Positions 33,901-43,862 of a stretch of DNA of 64,000 bases are shown piece by piece (position 1 is the first letter of the stretch; the number at the start of each line of letters is the position of its first letter). Source of the DNA: CAJXNP01 sp050305935. GTDB lineage: Bacteria > Bacteroidota > Bacteroidia > Cytophagales > Cyclobacteriaceae. The position numbers were made by a program, and so were the translations under genes. The DNA lies in contig JBNLGG010000009.1 of NCBI GenBank assembly GCA_050305935.1, forward strand, positions 31,064 to 95,063, written 5' to 3'. Below the pieces are notes generated by a model, which made no database searches, had not been told where the DNA came from, and saw nothing but the letters and a program-made list of their open reading frames with translations.

Positions 33901-36900
33901 ATGAGCCTCGCGTCAGTAAGTATTGATCGACCGGTATTGGCCATCGTAATGTCCATCGTCATTGTGATTTTTGGATTGGTAGGATTGAGTTTCCTGGGAG
34001 TAAGGGAATACCCCAGTGTAGACCCTCCGATCATCACGGTGGCTACCAGTTACGTCGGGGCTAATTCTGAAGTGATTGAATCACAAATCACGGAGCCCTT
34101 GGAGGAATCTATCAATGGTATTTCGGGAATTAAGTCGCTGACCTCTGTGAGCCGCGATGGAAGGAGTACCATCACCGTAGAGTTTGACCTCGATGTGGAT
34201 CTTGAAGCTGCCGCCAATGACGTGCGAGACCGGGTGTCACGGGCCATCAGAAATTTACCACCGGACGCAGAACCTCCAGTGGTTTCGAAAGCTGATGCTG
34301 ACTCCTGGCCCATCATCATGACGAGCATCAGGAGCGACTCACGCTCCTTGCTGGAATTGACTCAAATTGCGGAAAACAACTTTAAGGAACGGTTTCAAAC
34401 GATTCCTGGAGTTAGTCAGTCGATGATCTGGGGGGCAAAAAAATATTCCATGCGCCTGTGGATGGATCCCCTGAAGCTGGCGGCTTATCAATTGACCCCA
34501 CTGGATGTACTCAATGCGGTCAATGCCAATAACGTAGACCTACCAACCGGAATGGTGGAAGGGATCAACACAGAACTAACGGTGCGTACGAGGGGACAAT
34601 TGATAACTCCTCAGGAGTTTAATGACCTGATCATCAAGGAAGAGGGAAACAGCATTGTGCGCTTTAGGGACATTGGCAACGCCGAGCTTTCTCCCGAAAA
34701 CCTGAGAACAAGCCTTAAGCGTGATGGAATCCCCATGGTGCTGGCGGTGGTCGTTGCACAGCCGGGTTCCAACCACATTGATATTTCTGAAGAATTTTAT
34801 AAGCGATTTGAATCCATCAAGAGAGACCTTCCCGATGATGTGGAGGCGGAGCTGGTCTTTGACAGTACTGAATACATCCAGGAATCGATCGATGAAGTAG
34901 AGCAAACGATCATCACAGCGTTTTCATTGGTTGTCATTATCATCTTCTTGTTCCTCCGTGACTGGAGAACGACCCTGATCCCGGTCGTGACCATTCCGGT
35001 TTCATTGATTGGTTCTTTTTTCGCACTGTACCTGCTGGGCTATTCCATTAATGTATTAACCCTTCTGGGAATAGTATTGGCTATTGGGCTGGTGGTGGAT
35101 GATACCATCGTGGTATTGGAAAATATTTATAAACGAATTGAAAATAAGGAGGAGCCTCATGAGGCCGGTAAAAAGGGAACCCAGGAGATTTTCTTTGCCG
35201 TAATTTCAACTACCGTGGCCTTAGTTGCAGTATTTCTGCCGCTCATCTTCTTGCAAGGATTAACGGGAAGATTGTTCAGGGAATTTGGAGTTGCAATCTC
35301 TGTTTCTGTTATCATCTCTTCCTTTGTGGCTCTGACCATGACGCCCATGTTATGTGCAAGATTGTTACGGGTGAAAGATCACAAGCCCTGGTTCTATGCC
35401 AAAACAGAGCCATTTTTTGTAAAATTAAATAGAACATATAACAGGTCCCTGGAAGCCTTCATGACCCGGCGATGGCTGGCCATTGTTATCATGCTAATCA
35501 CTGGGGGTTTGGCCTATTACCTGTTTGGGATCGTACCTTCAGAGCTTGCTCCTATGGAAGACCGGAACGCATTTAGGATCATTGCGCAAGGCCCGGAAGG
35601 AGTGACATTTGACTATATGGATGAATACGTGTTGGAAATTGTGGGCGACGTATTGGATGAAGTTCCTGAAAAGAAATTTATCGGCTCAGTTACCTCGCCA
35701 GGGTTTGGGGCTTCTACCTCGGTTAACTCAGCTTTTTTCTTTGTAATCCTGAAAAACAAATCCCAAAGAGAGCGAACACAGGATGAAATCGTGAGGCACA
35801 TTACGCCTATTGTCCAGTCCAATACCAAAGCACGGGCATTTGTTGTCCAGCCGGAAACCATCGGCAGTGGCGGCTTGTCGGGACTTCCTGTGCAGTATGT
35901 GCTGCAAGCTCCTAACCTTGAAAAACTGAAAGAGGTGCTTCCGGGAATTATGGAGGAAGTAAGGGCTGATCCCACGTTTAAAGTGGTCGATCTGGACATG
36001 AAATTCAATAAGCCGGAAATTAATATTGAAATTGATCGTGATAAAGCAAGGGCCATGGGAGTTTCCATCATGGATATTGCACAGACGCTACAACTGGCTT
36101 TCAGTGGACAGCGGTTCGGCTATTTCATTATGAATGGGAAACAATACCAGATCATTGGACAGGTAACCCGCGAAAACCGTAGCGCGCCAATTGATCTTCA
36201 GTCCATCTATGTGCGAAATAATAGAGGGGAGATCATTCAGCTAGACAATGTGGTGAAACTTTCAGAAGACAGTAACCCACCGCAATTGTACCGTTATAAT
36301 CGTTTTGTGTCGGCCACAATTTCCGCTAACATGGTGGATGGAAAAACATTGGGAGATGGGATTGCGGCAATGGAACGCATTGGCGACAGAGTGTTGGATG
36401 AATCATTCTCATCCACATTTGCAGGTACATCAAGTGAATTCAAAGAGAGTGGATCAAGCTTGATTTTTGCCTTCATTTTTGCACTCGTATTGATTTACCT
36501 GGCGCTTTCAGCACAATTTGAAAGCTTCAGGGATCCTTTCATCATCATGCTTACCGTTCCATTGGCTTTGGCGGGGGCGCTGATTACGCTGCTGATTTTT
36601 AGCCAGACATTGAATATATTCAGCCAGATTGGGATCATTATGCTCATAGGGCTGGTGACAAAAAACGGTATCCTGATCGTAGAATTTGCCAATCAACGAA
36701 AAGCACACGGCGAGGAATTAATGGAGGCCATTATCAATGCCGCCGAGGCGAGGTTCCGCCCCATCCTGATGACGAGCCTTTCAACGATTTTAGGAATATT
36801 ACCTATCGCACTGGCGCTCGGAGCCGGTGCGGAGAGCAGGGTATCCATGGGGCTAGCGGTCATTGGTGGTTTACTTTTTGCCACCATATTGACTTTGTAT

Positions 36901-36960
36901 GTCATCCCGGCCATTTATTCCTATTTAAGTGGTAAAGAAAAACGTGTAGCCAGATTTTAA
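33901..36960 (+). CDS. RND efflux permease (HAE1/AcrB-like)
   Basis: 1019 aa, twelve predicted transmembrane helices and two large periplasmic loops. TM4 carries the proton-relay aspartates (AIGLVVDDTIVVLENIYKRI) and TM10 the partner lysine (LIGLVTKNGILIVEFANQ). The N-terminus ASVSIDRPVLAIVMSIVIVI is typical of HAE1 pumps. Proton-driven export of hydrophobic or amphiphilic compounds through the adaptor and TolC is expected; substrate range cannot be read from sequence. The stop is 1 bp before the start of the channel gene. Confidence 0.96.
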   Translation: MSLASVSIDRPVLAIVMSIVIVIFGLVGLSFLGVREYPSVDPPIITVATSYVGANSEVIESQITEPLEESINGISGIKSLTSVSRDGRSTITVEFDLDVDLEAAANDVRDRVSRAIRNLPPDAEPPVVSKADADSWPIIMTSIRSDSRSLLELTQIAENNFKERFQTIPGVSQSMIWGAKKYSMRLWMDPLKLAAYQLTPLDVLNAVNANNVDLPTGMVEGINTELTVRTRGQLITPQEFNDLIIKEEGNSIVRFRDIGNAELSPENLRTSLKRDGIPMVLAVVVAQPGSNHIDISEEFYKRFESIKRDLPDDVEAELVFDSTEYIQESIDEVEQTIITAFSLVVIIIFLFLRDWRTTLIPVVTIPVSLIGSFFALYLLGYSINVLTLLGIVLAIGLVVDDTIVVLENIYKRIENKEEPHEAGKKGTQEIFFAVISTTVALVAVFLPLIFLQGLTGRLFREFGVAISVSVIISSFVALTMTPMLCARLLRVKDHKPWFYAKTEPFFVKLNRTYNRSLEAFMTRRWLAIVIMLITGGLAYYLFGIVPSELAPMEDRNAFRIIAQGPEGVTFDYMDEYVLEIVGDVLDEVPEKKFIGSVTSPGFGASTSVNSAFFFVILKNKSQRERTQDEIVRHITPIVQSNTKARAFVVQPETIGSGGLSGLPVQYVLQAPNLEKLKEVLPGIMEEVRADPTFKVVDLDMKFNKPEINIEIDRDKARAMGVSIMDIAQTLQLAFSGQRFGYFIMNGKQYQIIGQVTRENRSAPIDLQSIYVRNNRGEIIQLDNVVKLSEDSNPPQLYRYNRFVSATISANMVDGKTLGDGIAAMERIGDRVLDESFSSTFAGTSSEFKESGSSLIFAFIFALVLIYLALSAQFESFRDPFIIMLTVPLALAGALITLLIFSQTLNIFSQIGIIMLIGLVTKNGILIVEFANQRKAHGEELMEAIINAAEARFRPILMTSLSTILGILPIALALGAGAESRVSMGLAVIGGLLFATILTLYVIPAIYSYLSGKEKRVARF

Positions 36961-36961
36961 C

Positions 36962-38308
36962 ATGAAGATCAGACCATCTATTTATATTTTCTTTGTTCTA
37001 ATATTTCCCGGGGGCAATCTCCTGGCGCAGGAAGATATTACCCTTGAAACAGCGATTGCCACGGGATTGGAAAAGAATTATTCGATCCGCGTAGCGAATA
37101 ATGACTACGCTATTGAGCAAAACAATAATACGCTGGGAAACGCCGGGTTCTTACCGACCATTGATTTAAATGCCAGTAAAATATATCAGATTTCGGATGT
37201 TGATTTGGAATTTATTAGTAGAGCTGAAGATTCAACATTAACTACTTTTAATATTACAAGAAATGGTGCTAGATCAGATCGTTTCGACGCCTCGGCAGGA
37301 TTAAACTGGACCATCTTCGATGGCATGCAAATGTTCATCACCAAAAATAAATTGGCGGAAATGGAAGCTTCCGGTGAGCTGGCCTACCAGATTGCGGTGG
37401 AAAACTCCGTGGCAGCCATCGCGAGTGCTTATTACAGGATCGTCCTTGAACAGGCCTTGTTTGACGTCCTGACCCGGAACCTTGAGTTGTCGAGAAGAAG
37501 AGTCGATTTTTCTAAGAACAGGTATGACCTGGGAAAGGCGCCAAAGGCCGATTACTTAACAGCGCAGGTGGATTTTAATGCCGATCAGACGCAGTTAATA
37601 GTACAAAAGGAAACACTGGAAATGGCCAGGGTGGATTTGAATGCCTTGATGGGCCAGGATCCAAGCCTGACCTACCATGCAATTGATACTTTCGTCATCA
37701 ACGATCAATTGCTGTACAGCGAACTGGAAGAAAAGGTGAAATCGATGAACCCCCAATTATTGTTGGCAATCAATGAGCAAAACATTGCCTATTCCCAGTA
37801 CAAAGAGTACGTCTCGTCGAGATACCCAACGATAGACCTTGGAGTTTCATACGGCTATGGCACTTCCAATAATGACGCTGGGCAATTGAGGTCTTCGCAG
37901 ACAAATGGCTTGACCTATGGGATTTCAGCTTCCTGGAATATTTTTGATGGCTTCAATAAAAACCGCCAAATACAAAATGCGCGCATTCAGCAGGAGACCA
38001 GCCAGCTCATAAAAGAGGAGGTAGAAATACAACTACTGGCAGAACTTCGAAAAAGGTTTAGCAATTATACCAATAGTATTGCAGTCGTCAGATTGGAAGA
38101 GACCAATGTACTCGTGGCGCAGGAAAATGAACAAATAGCAGTAGACCGGTATCAATTGGGGGTAAGCACCTATTTGGAATTGCGGGAGGCGCAAAGAAAT
38201 AATGTCAATGCGCAAACCCGACTGTTAAATGCCAATCTGTTGGCCAAACTGGCAGAAATAGAACTGTTCAGGCTAAGCGGAAGTATCCTCGAAAACGCCG
38301 ATCTATAA
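36962..38308 (+). CDS. TolC-family outer-membrane efflux channel
   Basis: 448 aa with signal peptide ending at NLLAQ. Two outer-membrane efflux repeats are visible: the first from TLETAIATGLEKNYSIRVA to SVAAIASAYYRIVLEQALFD, the second from QNIAYSQYKEYVSSRYPTID to AQENEQIAVDRYQLGVSTYL with EAQRNNVNAQTRLLNANLLA. Third gene of the RND operon, completing the tripartite pump. Its 3' end overlaps the convergent acyltransferase-like gene by 6 bp, with no terminator between. Confidence 0.93.
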   Translation: MKIRPSIYIFFVLIFPGGNLLAQEDITLETAIATGLEKNYSIRVANNDYAIEQNNNTLGNAGFLPTIDLNASKIYQISDVDLEFISRAEDSTLTTFNITRNGARSDRFDASAGLNWTIFDGMQMFITKNKLAEMEASGELAYQIAVENSVAAIASAYYRIVLEQALFDVLTRNLELSRRRVDFSKNRYDLGKAPKADYLTAQVDFNADQTQLIVQKETLEMARVDLNALMGQDPSLTYHAIDTFVINDQLLYSELEEKVKSMNPQLLLAINEQNIAYSQYKEYVSSRYPTIDLGVSYGYGTSNNDAGQLRSSQTNGLTYGISASWNIFDGFNKNRQIQNARIQQETSQLIKEEVEIQLLAELRKRFSNYTNSIAVVRLEETNVLVAQENEQIAVDRYQLGVSTYLELREAQRNNVNAQTRLLNANLLAKLAEIELFRLSGSILENADL

Positions 38309-39247
38309 TTGCTTTTCCATCACCACTTTGGTGCTTCTAATGCCGCCCATGTGCATCTTAAAAGCTACCAGCGAATCCTGGTCTTTTCCATCACTTGTTG
38401 TGGAAACCCCCAGGTCCAGGTACTTGTAATTGTTTGATCTGGCATAGGAGTACAAACCGTCGATTAGCTTCACCATGGGGCTCAGGTGATTGAATTTTAT
38501 GGGGCTGGCCGGTAGAAAATTGTAGAGGATATTTTCGTTTACCCTGACGGCGATGGTCACGGCAAAAAGTTCATTATTCAGTTTTACAGAAAAAATAAAA
38601 TAATTTTCCGGAAAGGTCTCCATAGACTGCTGAAGGTTTTCCAGTGAGATATTGAGCGGTTGTTTTTTTTCTTTTCGGCATAATGAAATGAAATTATAAA
38701 GAATTGGCAACATGTCGTTAGCCTCTTGGTAGAACGCAATCCCTTCTTTATTGCACTTCTTCAACTTCCTTTTTTCCATTTCATGCATTTGATGCAAGAG
38801 CGTTTTTTTTGTGATTTCAATATGATGGTTTTTCAGCTTCAGCACTTTTGAAAAACCCAGCTCCTGGAGGATTTTTTTCTGAAGTTTTGTCTTTGGTTTG
38901 CGGAAAAAATTGGCGGGCAGCGTTATCCTGACACTCCTTACGTTTTTCTCTTTCAGTAGTTTGATGGTAGCTACAATGAAGTGTCGCAATTCATCATACC
39001 CCACTTTTTTGCTTGTTTCAAAACCTCCAAAAAGTGATTTCATTGGGCTATAAGCTACCCCGTCTTCAATAAAGCAGTGGAATACCCCACCGCATTCATC
39101 TCCTAACATCAAAAGAAATGAAACGGCATTTTCACCCTGCAAAAGGACATGCCTGGGGTGGTTAAAAAGGGTTTTGTAAAAGTATTCCGTTAATCCCTTT
39201 GTCGGGGCCTCCTTTACCTTGAGCCTGAGCGATAGACTATTTCCCAT
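38303..39247 (-). CDS. GNAT/FemAB-like acyltransferase
   Basis: 314 aa, soluble. Two GNAT-like halves can be read. The C-terminal half has the clearer strand-helix pattern (FIFSVKLNNELFAVTIAVRV, ILYNFLPASP, KYLDLGVSTTSDGKDQDSL, AFKMHMGGIRSTKVV), resembling FemAB/BioF2-type (Acetyltransf_6) proteins. A basic helix in the middle (HEMEKRKLKKCNKEG) is typical of such proteins. Substrates in this group include glycans, lipids and peptides, so the target is unknown. Monocistronic. Confidence 0.6.
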   Translation of the reverse strand: MGNSLSLRLKVKEAPTKGLTEYFYKTLFNHPRHVLLQGENAVSFLLMLGDECGGVFHCFIEDGVAYSPMKSLFGGFETSKKVGYDELRHFIVATIKLLKEKNVRSVRITLPANFFRKPKTKLQKKILQELGFSKVLKLKNHHIEITKKTLLHQMHEMEKRKLKKCNKEGIAFYQEANDMLPILYNFISLCRKEKKQPLNISLENLQQSMETFPENYFIFSVKLNNELFAVTIAVRVNENILYNFLPASPIKFNHLSPMVKLIDGLYSYARSNNYKYLDLGVSTTSDGKDQDSLVAFKMHMGGIRSTKVVMEKQL

Positions 39248-39419
39248 TAATTCTCTTGAGGAACTTTAAAAATGAGTGATAACATACAAATTTCTTTATT
39301 AAAAAGTAATGATATTATGAAGTTTACCAAGTGGCTTAAACGGACATCCGTTTTTTTAATGTAAACCGACAGAATATTATATCTTTAAGCTTTCAGGGGA
39401 CACTTAACTTATTGGTAAC

Positions 39420-40016
39420 GTGAGAGATACTTTTCTGACGATAAAAGGCAATTCGGAAGGAGATTTTAAGGACAAAGGCAGTCGCTTTTTAGCATTTGCT
39501 TATCCTGTGGTCAATGAAGATGGGATCAGGGAGCGAATTGAAGAATTGAAAAAGAAATACTATGACGCACGGCATCATTGTTATGCCTATGTGCTGGGAA
39601 ATGGTGGCGAACAATACCGTGCCAATGATGATGGGGAACCAAATCACTCCGCCGGGGATCCCATACTCGGCCAGATACGTTCCCGGGAGCTGACCAATGT
39701 GCTGGTGGTGGTCGTCCGGTATTTTGGGGGGACAAAACTAGGTGTGCCAGGCTTGATCAATGCGTACAAGGTAGCTGCTTCGGAAGCATTGGACAATGCG
39801 GAGCTTGTCGAAAAATTGATAACAGAAACATTGAGGATAAAATTCAATTATCCGGATATGAACAATGTAATGCGCATCGTCAAGGAATTTGACCTGGAAA
39901 TAGCCCAGCAAAAAATGGAATTGAGTTGTGAACTGACCCTGCGCGTCCGCTTAAAAATTTTGGATGAAGTGAGCGAACGGTTTTCCCTGCTTCAGGGAGT
40001 GCATCAGGTAAACTAG
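39420..40016 (+). CDS. IMPACT/YigZ-family protein
   Basis: 198 aa. UPF0029 N-terminal domain: DARHHCYAYVLGNGGEQYRA, NDDGEPNHSAGDPIL and VVVVRYFGGTKLGVPGLINA, all family signatures, and a small C-terminal domain. YigZ/IMPACT proteins are linked to translation and amino-acid-starvation control, but the bacterial role is not settled. Start is GTG at 39420: an in-frame TAA precedes it 12 bases upstream and the next ATG would lose conserved residues. Confidence 0.93.
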   Translation: MRDTFLTIKGNSEGDFKDKGSRFLAFAYPVVNEDGIRERIEELKKKYYDARHHCYAYVLGNGGEQYRANDDGEPNHSAGDPILGQIRSRELTNVLVVVVRYFGGTKLGVPGLINAYKVAASEALDNAELVEKLITETLRIKFNYPDMNNVMRIVKEFDLEIAQQKMELSCELTLRVRLKILDEVSERFSLLQGVHQVN

Positions 40017-40140
40017 AATAAAGGCAAATAAAAAAAAGTGGAAATTTTTCGTGTCACCACTAATTCATTGCGAATTGAAGGCTTTCAAAGCAAATAGTGT
40101 GGCACGAATGAGTTTCTCTGATACAGATTTGTTGTCAACC

Positions 40141-41082
40141 CTACCTGTTAAAGATCTCCATCACCATATCCGGAACTTCGATGTCCCCTCCCCGCAGTGC
40201 CTTGTTTTCCATCCCCTTGCTCAATCCCCATCGGAATATCCAGGAAATACCATAGGGTGTGAAGAATTTCATGGGTGAGGAATAGGCTTCATCCGCCAGC
40301 GCCTCCTCCTGGGAAATAAACTCATAGCCATTTTTCCTGTACATCGCTGCCAGGTCGTCCAGGTATTCTGCATTAAGGAAACTCGCATGGATCAGGAGGG
40401 TATGATTGATATTTCTGCCGAAAACGTCTTCTGAGCGCTGTTCAAAGAAATGGAGCTTCTGTTCCATATACTTGACGTACTCAGCACCAATGCTTTCCAT
40501 AAGTTCTGTGTCCTTTTCCACGTACGCATTGTGATAGGCTTTGGCGAAAATGTAATCGTCGTTGTCGATGGTCACTGGAGCGGCAGTGTATCCATTTTCC
40601 TGAAGGAAATTTTCCAGCAGGAAATATTTGACTGAATCCGGGCCCGCATGCAAAAAAGGATGCCTGAAGTAGCGAAGCTCCATTCCATAGTCAGCCATTA
40701 GCGGTCGGATATGTTGCTCGCCATTTTTTATGTTTGCGAAGTAAGCGGTATCTGACACATTGTTATAGCTCGGGTGCGAAAACGTGTGGTTGCCTAATTC
40801 ATATCCATTACTCACCCATTGAACCAACAGGTCAAGCCTTGCCGAATCCAGCCGATCTTCATCGTATAATTTCCTTTCATTGACATAACCAATGGCGGGG
40901 ATGTTATATTCTTCGAATGTACGGATCAGCTTGTTCGTAATATTCATTTGGAAATCCGTGTCGTTTATTCCGTAAGCTACGACCGGCAGATCGTCAATGG
41001 TGATGCAGATTTTTTTGTTTTGGCAAAAGGACTGGAGGTGGAGAGCAAATAAAATCGAAAATAGAATGAGTTTCAGTTTCAT
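40141..41082 (-). CDS. Secreted polysaccharide deacetylase (NodB fold)
   Basis: 313 aa from the ATG at 41082, which begins a clear signal peptide (MKLKLILFSILFALHLQSFC); the longer frame upstream is rejected. NodB motifs: CITIDDLPV (metal/catalytic Asp pair), NHTFSHPSYNN (two metal His) and YFRHPFLHAG. De-N-acetylase or related esterase activity on cell-wall or extracellular glycans is expected; the exact glycan is unknown. It lies 61 bp after the second M56/M23 gene on the same strand, so it may belong to the blaI-controlled operon. Confidence 0.85.
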   Translation of the reverse strand: MKLKLILFSILFALHLQSFCQNKKICITIDDLPVVAYGINDTDFQMNITNKLIRTFEEYNIPAIGYVNERKLYDEDRLDSARLDLLVQWVSNGYELGNHTFSHPSYNNVSDTAYFANIKNGEQHIRPLMADYGMELRYFRHPFLHAGPDSVKYFLLENFLQENGYTAAPVTIDNDDYIFAKAYHNAYVEKDTELMESIGAEYVKYMEQKLHFFEQRSEDVFGRNINHTLLIHASFLNAEYLDDLAAMYRKNGYEFISQEEALADEAYSSPMKFFTPYGISWIFRWGLSKGMENKALRGGDIEVPDMVMEIFNR

Positions 41083-41143
41083 GCGTAGCGAGTTGGTAGA
41101 ATAGGCCGTCAAGGTAAAAAACCTCAACGACCTTGGTTTAAGT

Positions 41144-42478
41144 TTATTGATAGGGTTCCAGATAATCATCCGGGTTGACCCGCTTTCCATCTTTCATGAT
41201 TTCAAAATGCAGGTGCGGTCCAGTGGCCATGCCAGAACTGCCCACAGTTCCCACAACTTGCCTGGCAGGAATGACATCACCAACTTTTACATCGATGGAT
41301 TCCATTTGGGCATACAGGGTCGAAAAGCCATCGCTGTGATCAATGATAACGATGTTGCCATATTTTTCACGAAAACCGGCCTCGCGAACCGTACCCTTCA
41401 GGCTTGCATAGATGTTTACACCTCTCTCTGCCGAATAGTCAATGCCAAGGTGCATCTTTTCTTCCTTTAAAACAGGATGCATACGCATGCCATAACGGGA
41501 TGTGACTTTGATCAGGTCACTTTTTTCGATAGGCTGCTGGAATGTGGGTTTTGCATTAAGGTAGCGGTCAAGGGCGATGTCATCCTTCAAAAAGGCAAGC
41601 TCATAACGCTCCGGCACGAAACCCGAGTGAATTAATATAATAACTATTCCGAAAACAAGAGGAAGGATTGCCTTCCAGGCTTTCACTTGATTTACCTTAT
41701 GTTGATTCATTGTCTTAATTCTTTTTAAAGTGTTTGAATGAAACGAACTGGTCAGAATAGGGTGTACACGAAAACCCGAAACGGAACATAAAAGGTGCAT
41801 ATACGAAACTTTATCATGGCCCTTTTTTAGCACATGTTCGTCCGCGAGAAATTCGTGAACTTCCGCCAGCCTGCTTTTAAATAAATAGATGAAGGGATTG
41901 AACCACTGCAGTGCAAGCAGTAACTCTACTAAGAGGAGGTCATACGTGTGCCTTTGGTGAACATGGCATTTTTCATGATCAAATATGGCCTGGTTGTGTT
42001 TGTCAGGAATTTGATCCGAGAAAATGTAGTTGCCAAAAGAAAAAGTAGGAGCACCTTCCTTTAGTTTTATGAGGGTAAAAGAATCAAATTTTATTTTATC
42101 ATGTAGTCGAATGATTTTAAGTATGGAGAATAATTTAATGCTATATCTAGAAAGAAAAAGAATCACACCCAATCCATAAAATAGAAGAATCAAATTGGAA
42201 GGGGCTGCAAGTCCTCCTTGGTGATGGTGAGAAAATTGGTTTACATTTTCCTGCATTGGTTCCCAAAAGCCTTCCGTCAACTGAAAATGATTGTTGAAAT
42301 AACCGACATTCGCATTAAAATCAATGGATATAAATGGAAAGACGAATGAAAACACCAATGCCATTAAAATGAAAAACCGGTTGAACTGAAAATGTTGATT
42401 TCTGCTAAAAAGAAATACAAAAAGCAGGTACAATCCGGCGATTGACAGAGAAGTTAATCCAAGGCTACTGAACTCCAT
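41144..42478 (-). CDS. M56 (BlaR1-type) and M23 fusion metallopeptidase, downstream copy
   Basis: 444 aa. N-terminal four-helix membrane region with a BlaR1/MecR1-type M56 protease: HEKCH (168-172) and HEFLADEHV (about 208-216). A fifth hydrophobic helix (about 253-272) and a short linker lead to a LytM-type M23 domain, H343-x3-D347 (MHLGIDYS) and H422-x-H424 (GPHLHFEI). The catalytic His expected in the YAH motif is replaced by Gln (LYAQM, Q391), so peptidoglycan hydrolysis may be lost. The start overlaps the upstream paralogue by 14 bp. Confidence 0.88.
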   Translation of the reverse strand: MEFSSLGLTSLSIAGLYLLFVFLFSRNQHFQFNRFFILMALVFSFVFPFISIDFNANVGYFNNHFQLTEGFWEPMQENVNQFSHHHQGGLAAPSNLILLFYGLGVILFLSRYSIKLFSILKIIRLHDKIKFDSFTLIKLKEGAPTFSFGNYIFSDQIPDKHNQAIFDHEKCHVHQRHTYDLLLVELLLALQWFNPFIYLFKSRLAEVHEFLADEHVLKKGHDKVSYMHLLCSVSGFRVHPILTSSFHSNTLKRIKTMNQHKVNQVKAWKAILPLVFGIVIILIHSGFVPERYELAFLKDDIALDRYLNAKPTFQQPIEKSDLIKVTSRYGMRMHPVLKEEKMHLGIDYSAERGVNIYASLKGTVREAGFREKYGNIVIIDHSDGFSTLYAQMESIDVKVGDVIPARQVVGTVGSSGMATGPHLHFEIMKDGKRVNPDDYLEPYQ

Positions 42479-43862
42479 TCCTTTGAGATAGATTTGTTTT
42501 CAGATAATTTATTGGATTTACATGCTCTCCGTTCAGCCACATTTCTAAATGCAAGTGTGGCGCCATTGATAATCCTGTGTTACCCACTTTGCCAATTTCC
42601 TGGCCGGTATAAACATCATCACCCTTTTTCACTTCCATAGATTTTAAATGTGCGTATCGTGTAGTAAAGCCATTTAAGTGATCTATTACAATCATATTGC
42701 CATAAGACCCATTTAGGCTAGCTTCCACTACTTTTCCTTTTAGCGGGGCATAGATTTTAGTGCCTGGTTGCGCTTTGTAATCGATACCAGTATGCATCCT
42801 TTCATATTTTAATATAGGGTGCATCCTCATGCCATAACCGGCACTTAACTCTGCCTCACCCTCACGGAAAAGTTGTCGAAATATTAGATTCTCATCCTCA
42901 TCTGCAACCGCGGTTTTTTTATCAATTGATTCACTGGATGAATCAGATTGATCAATTGTTTTACCGGGCAATTTCACCTCTTCCTGATCTAAACATGAGT
43001 GAAGGGAAATGATGGCTATTCCGAATATCAGAACAGAAACCAACCGCCAATTATTGAAATATATCTTTTTATGAGTATTCATCATTTTTATTCTTTTGAA
43101 AGTGTTAGAATGAAATGAGCTGGTAAAGTGGGGATGAAATTTCAATCCGGAGGCCTCTAGCATTAGCTGCAAATAAGAACCTTTGCTGTGTCCTTTATGC
43201 AACACATAATGATCCGCCAGAAATTCATGTACCTGTACCAGCTTGTTTTTAAGTAAATAAATGAAGGGATTAAACCACTGCAAAGAGAGCATGATTTCCA
43301 CCAGGAGAAGGTCGTAGGAATGCCTCTGTCGAACATGGCATTTTTCATGGTCAAACATAGCCTGATTGTGTTGATCAGGTAATTGGTCCGAGAAAATGTA
43401 GTTGCCAAAAGAAAAGGTTGGCGAACCTTCTTCTAGTTTTATAAGGGTAAAAGAATCAAATTTTATTTTTTCATGTTGTCTGATAATTCGGAGGATTGAA
43501 AATAATTTAAACGCATATCTCATCAGGAATAAAAACACAACTAAACAGTAAATTATCATGAGGACATTCAGTGGTTGAATGCGCATCTCATTTTGTTGAA
43601 ACACCTGAACCGGGGCCTTATCCATCATAGGTTCCCAAAATTCTTCCATGGGAAGAAATGCCCTTGGGGATGTATAGGTGGTAGCGCCCAGATCAGGTGA
43701 AACAAAAGGAAATACAAAAGAAAACAACAGCGCCATCAGAATAACGATCCTGCTCAATTGAAACTGATGATCCCTTGCAAAAAGCAGATGATACACAACG
43801 TAAAATCCACTAATTGAAAGTGCCGTTAATCCGATTGAACTCAGTATTTCCTTAATTTCCAT
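42465..43862 (-). CDS. M56 (BlaR1-type) and M23 fusion metallopeptidase, upstream copy
   Basis: 465 aa, paralogue of the next gene with the same layout. M56 motifs HEKCHVRQRH and HEFLADHYV, four to five membrane helices, a Ser/Asp/Glu-rich linker (about 305-335), then an M23 domain with all expected residues: H357-x3-D361, H405 (RYAHLK) and H436-x-H438 (APHLHLEM). In BlaR1 the outer C-terminal part is a beta-lactam sensor; here it is a peptidoglycan-peptidase fold. The start overlaps blaI by 11 bp. Proposed role: senses wall state and cleaves the repressor (inference). Confidence 0.9.
   Translation of the reverse strand: MEIKEILSSIGLTALSISGFYVVYHLLFARDHQFQLSRIVILMALLFSFVFPFVSPDLGATTYTSPRAFLPMEEFWEPMMDKAPVQVFQQNEMRIQPLNVLMIIYCLVVFLFLMRYAFKLFSILRIIRQHEKIKFDSFTLIKLEEGSPTFSFGNYIFSDQLPDQHNQAMFDHEKCHVRQRHSYDLLLVEIMLSLQWFNPFIYLLKNKLVQVHEFLADHYVLHKGHSKGSYLQLMLEASGLKFHPHFTSSFHSNTFKRIKMMNTHKKIYFNNWRLVSVLIFGIAIISLHSCLDQEEVKLPGKTIDQSDSSSESIDKKTAVADEDENLIFRQLFREGEAELSAGYGMRMHPILKYERMHTGIDYKAQPGTKIYAPLKGKVVEASLNGSYGNMIVIDHLNGFTTRYAHLKSMEVKKGDDVYTGQEIGKVGNTGLSMAPHLHLEMWLNGEHVNPINYLKTNLSQRNGVQ

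Noticed and set aside
41083..41190. Longer N-terminus for the polysaccharide deacetylase
   Set aside because: The extra 36 residues run into the end of the M56/M23 gene and precede a clear signal peptide starting at 41082.
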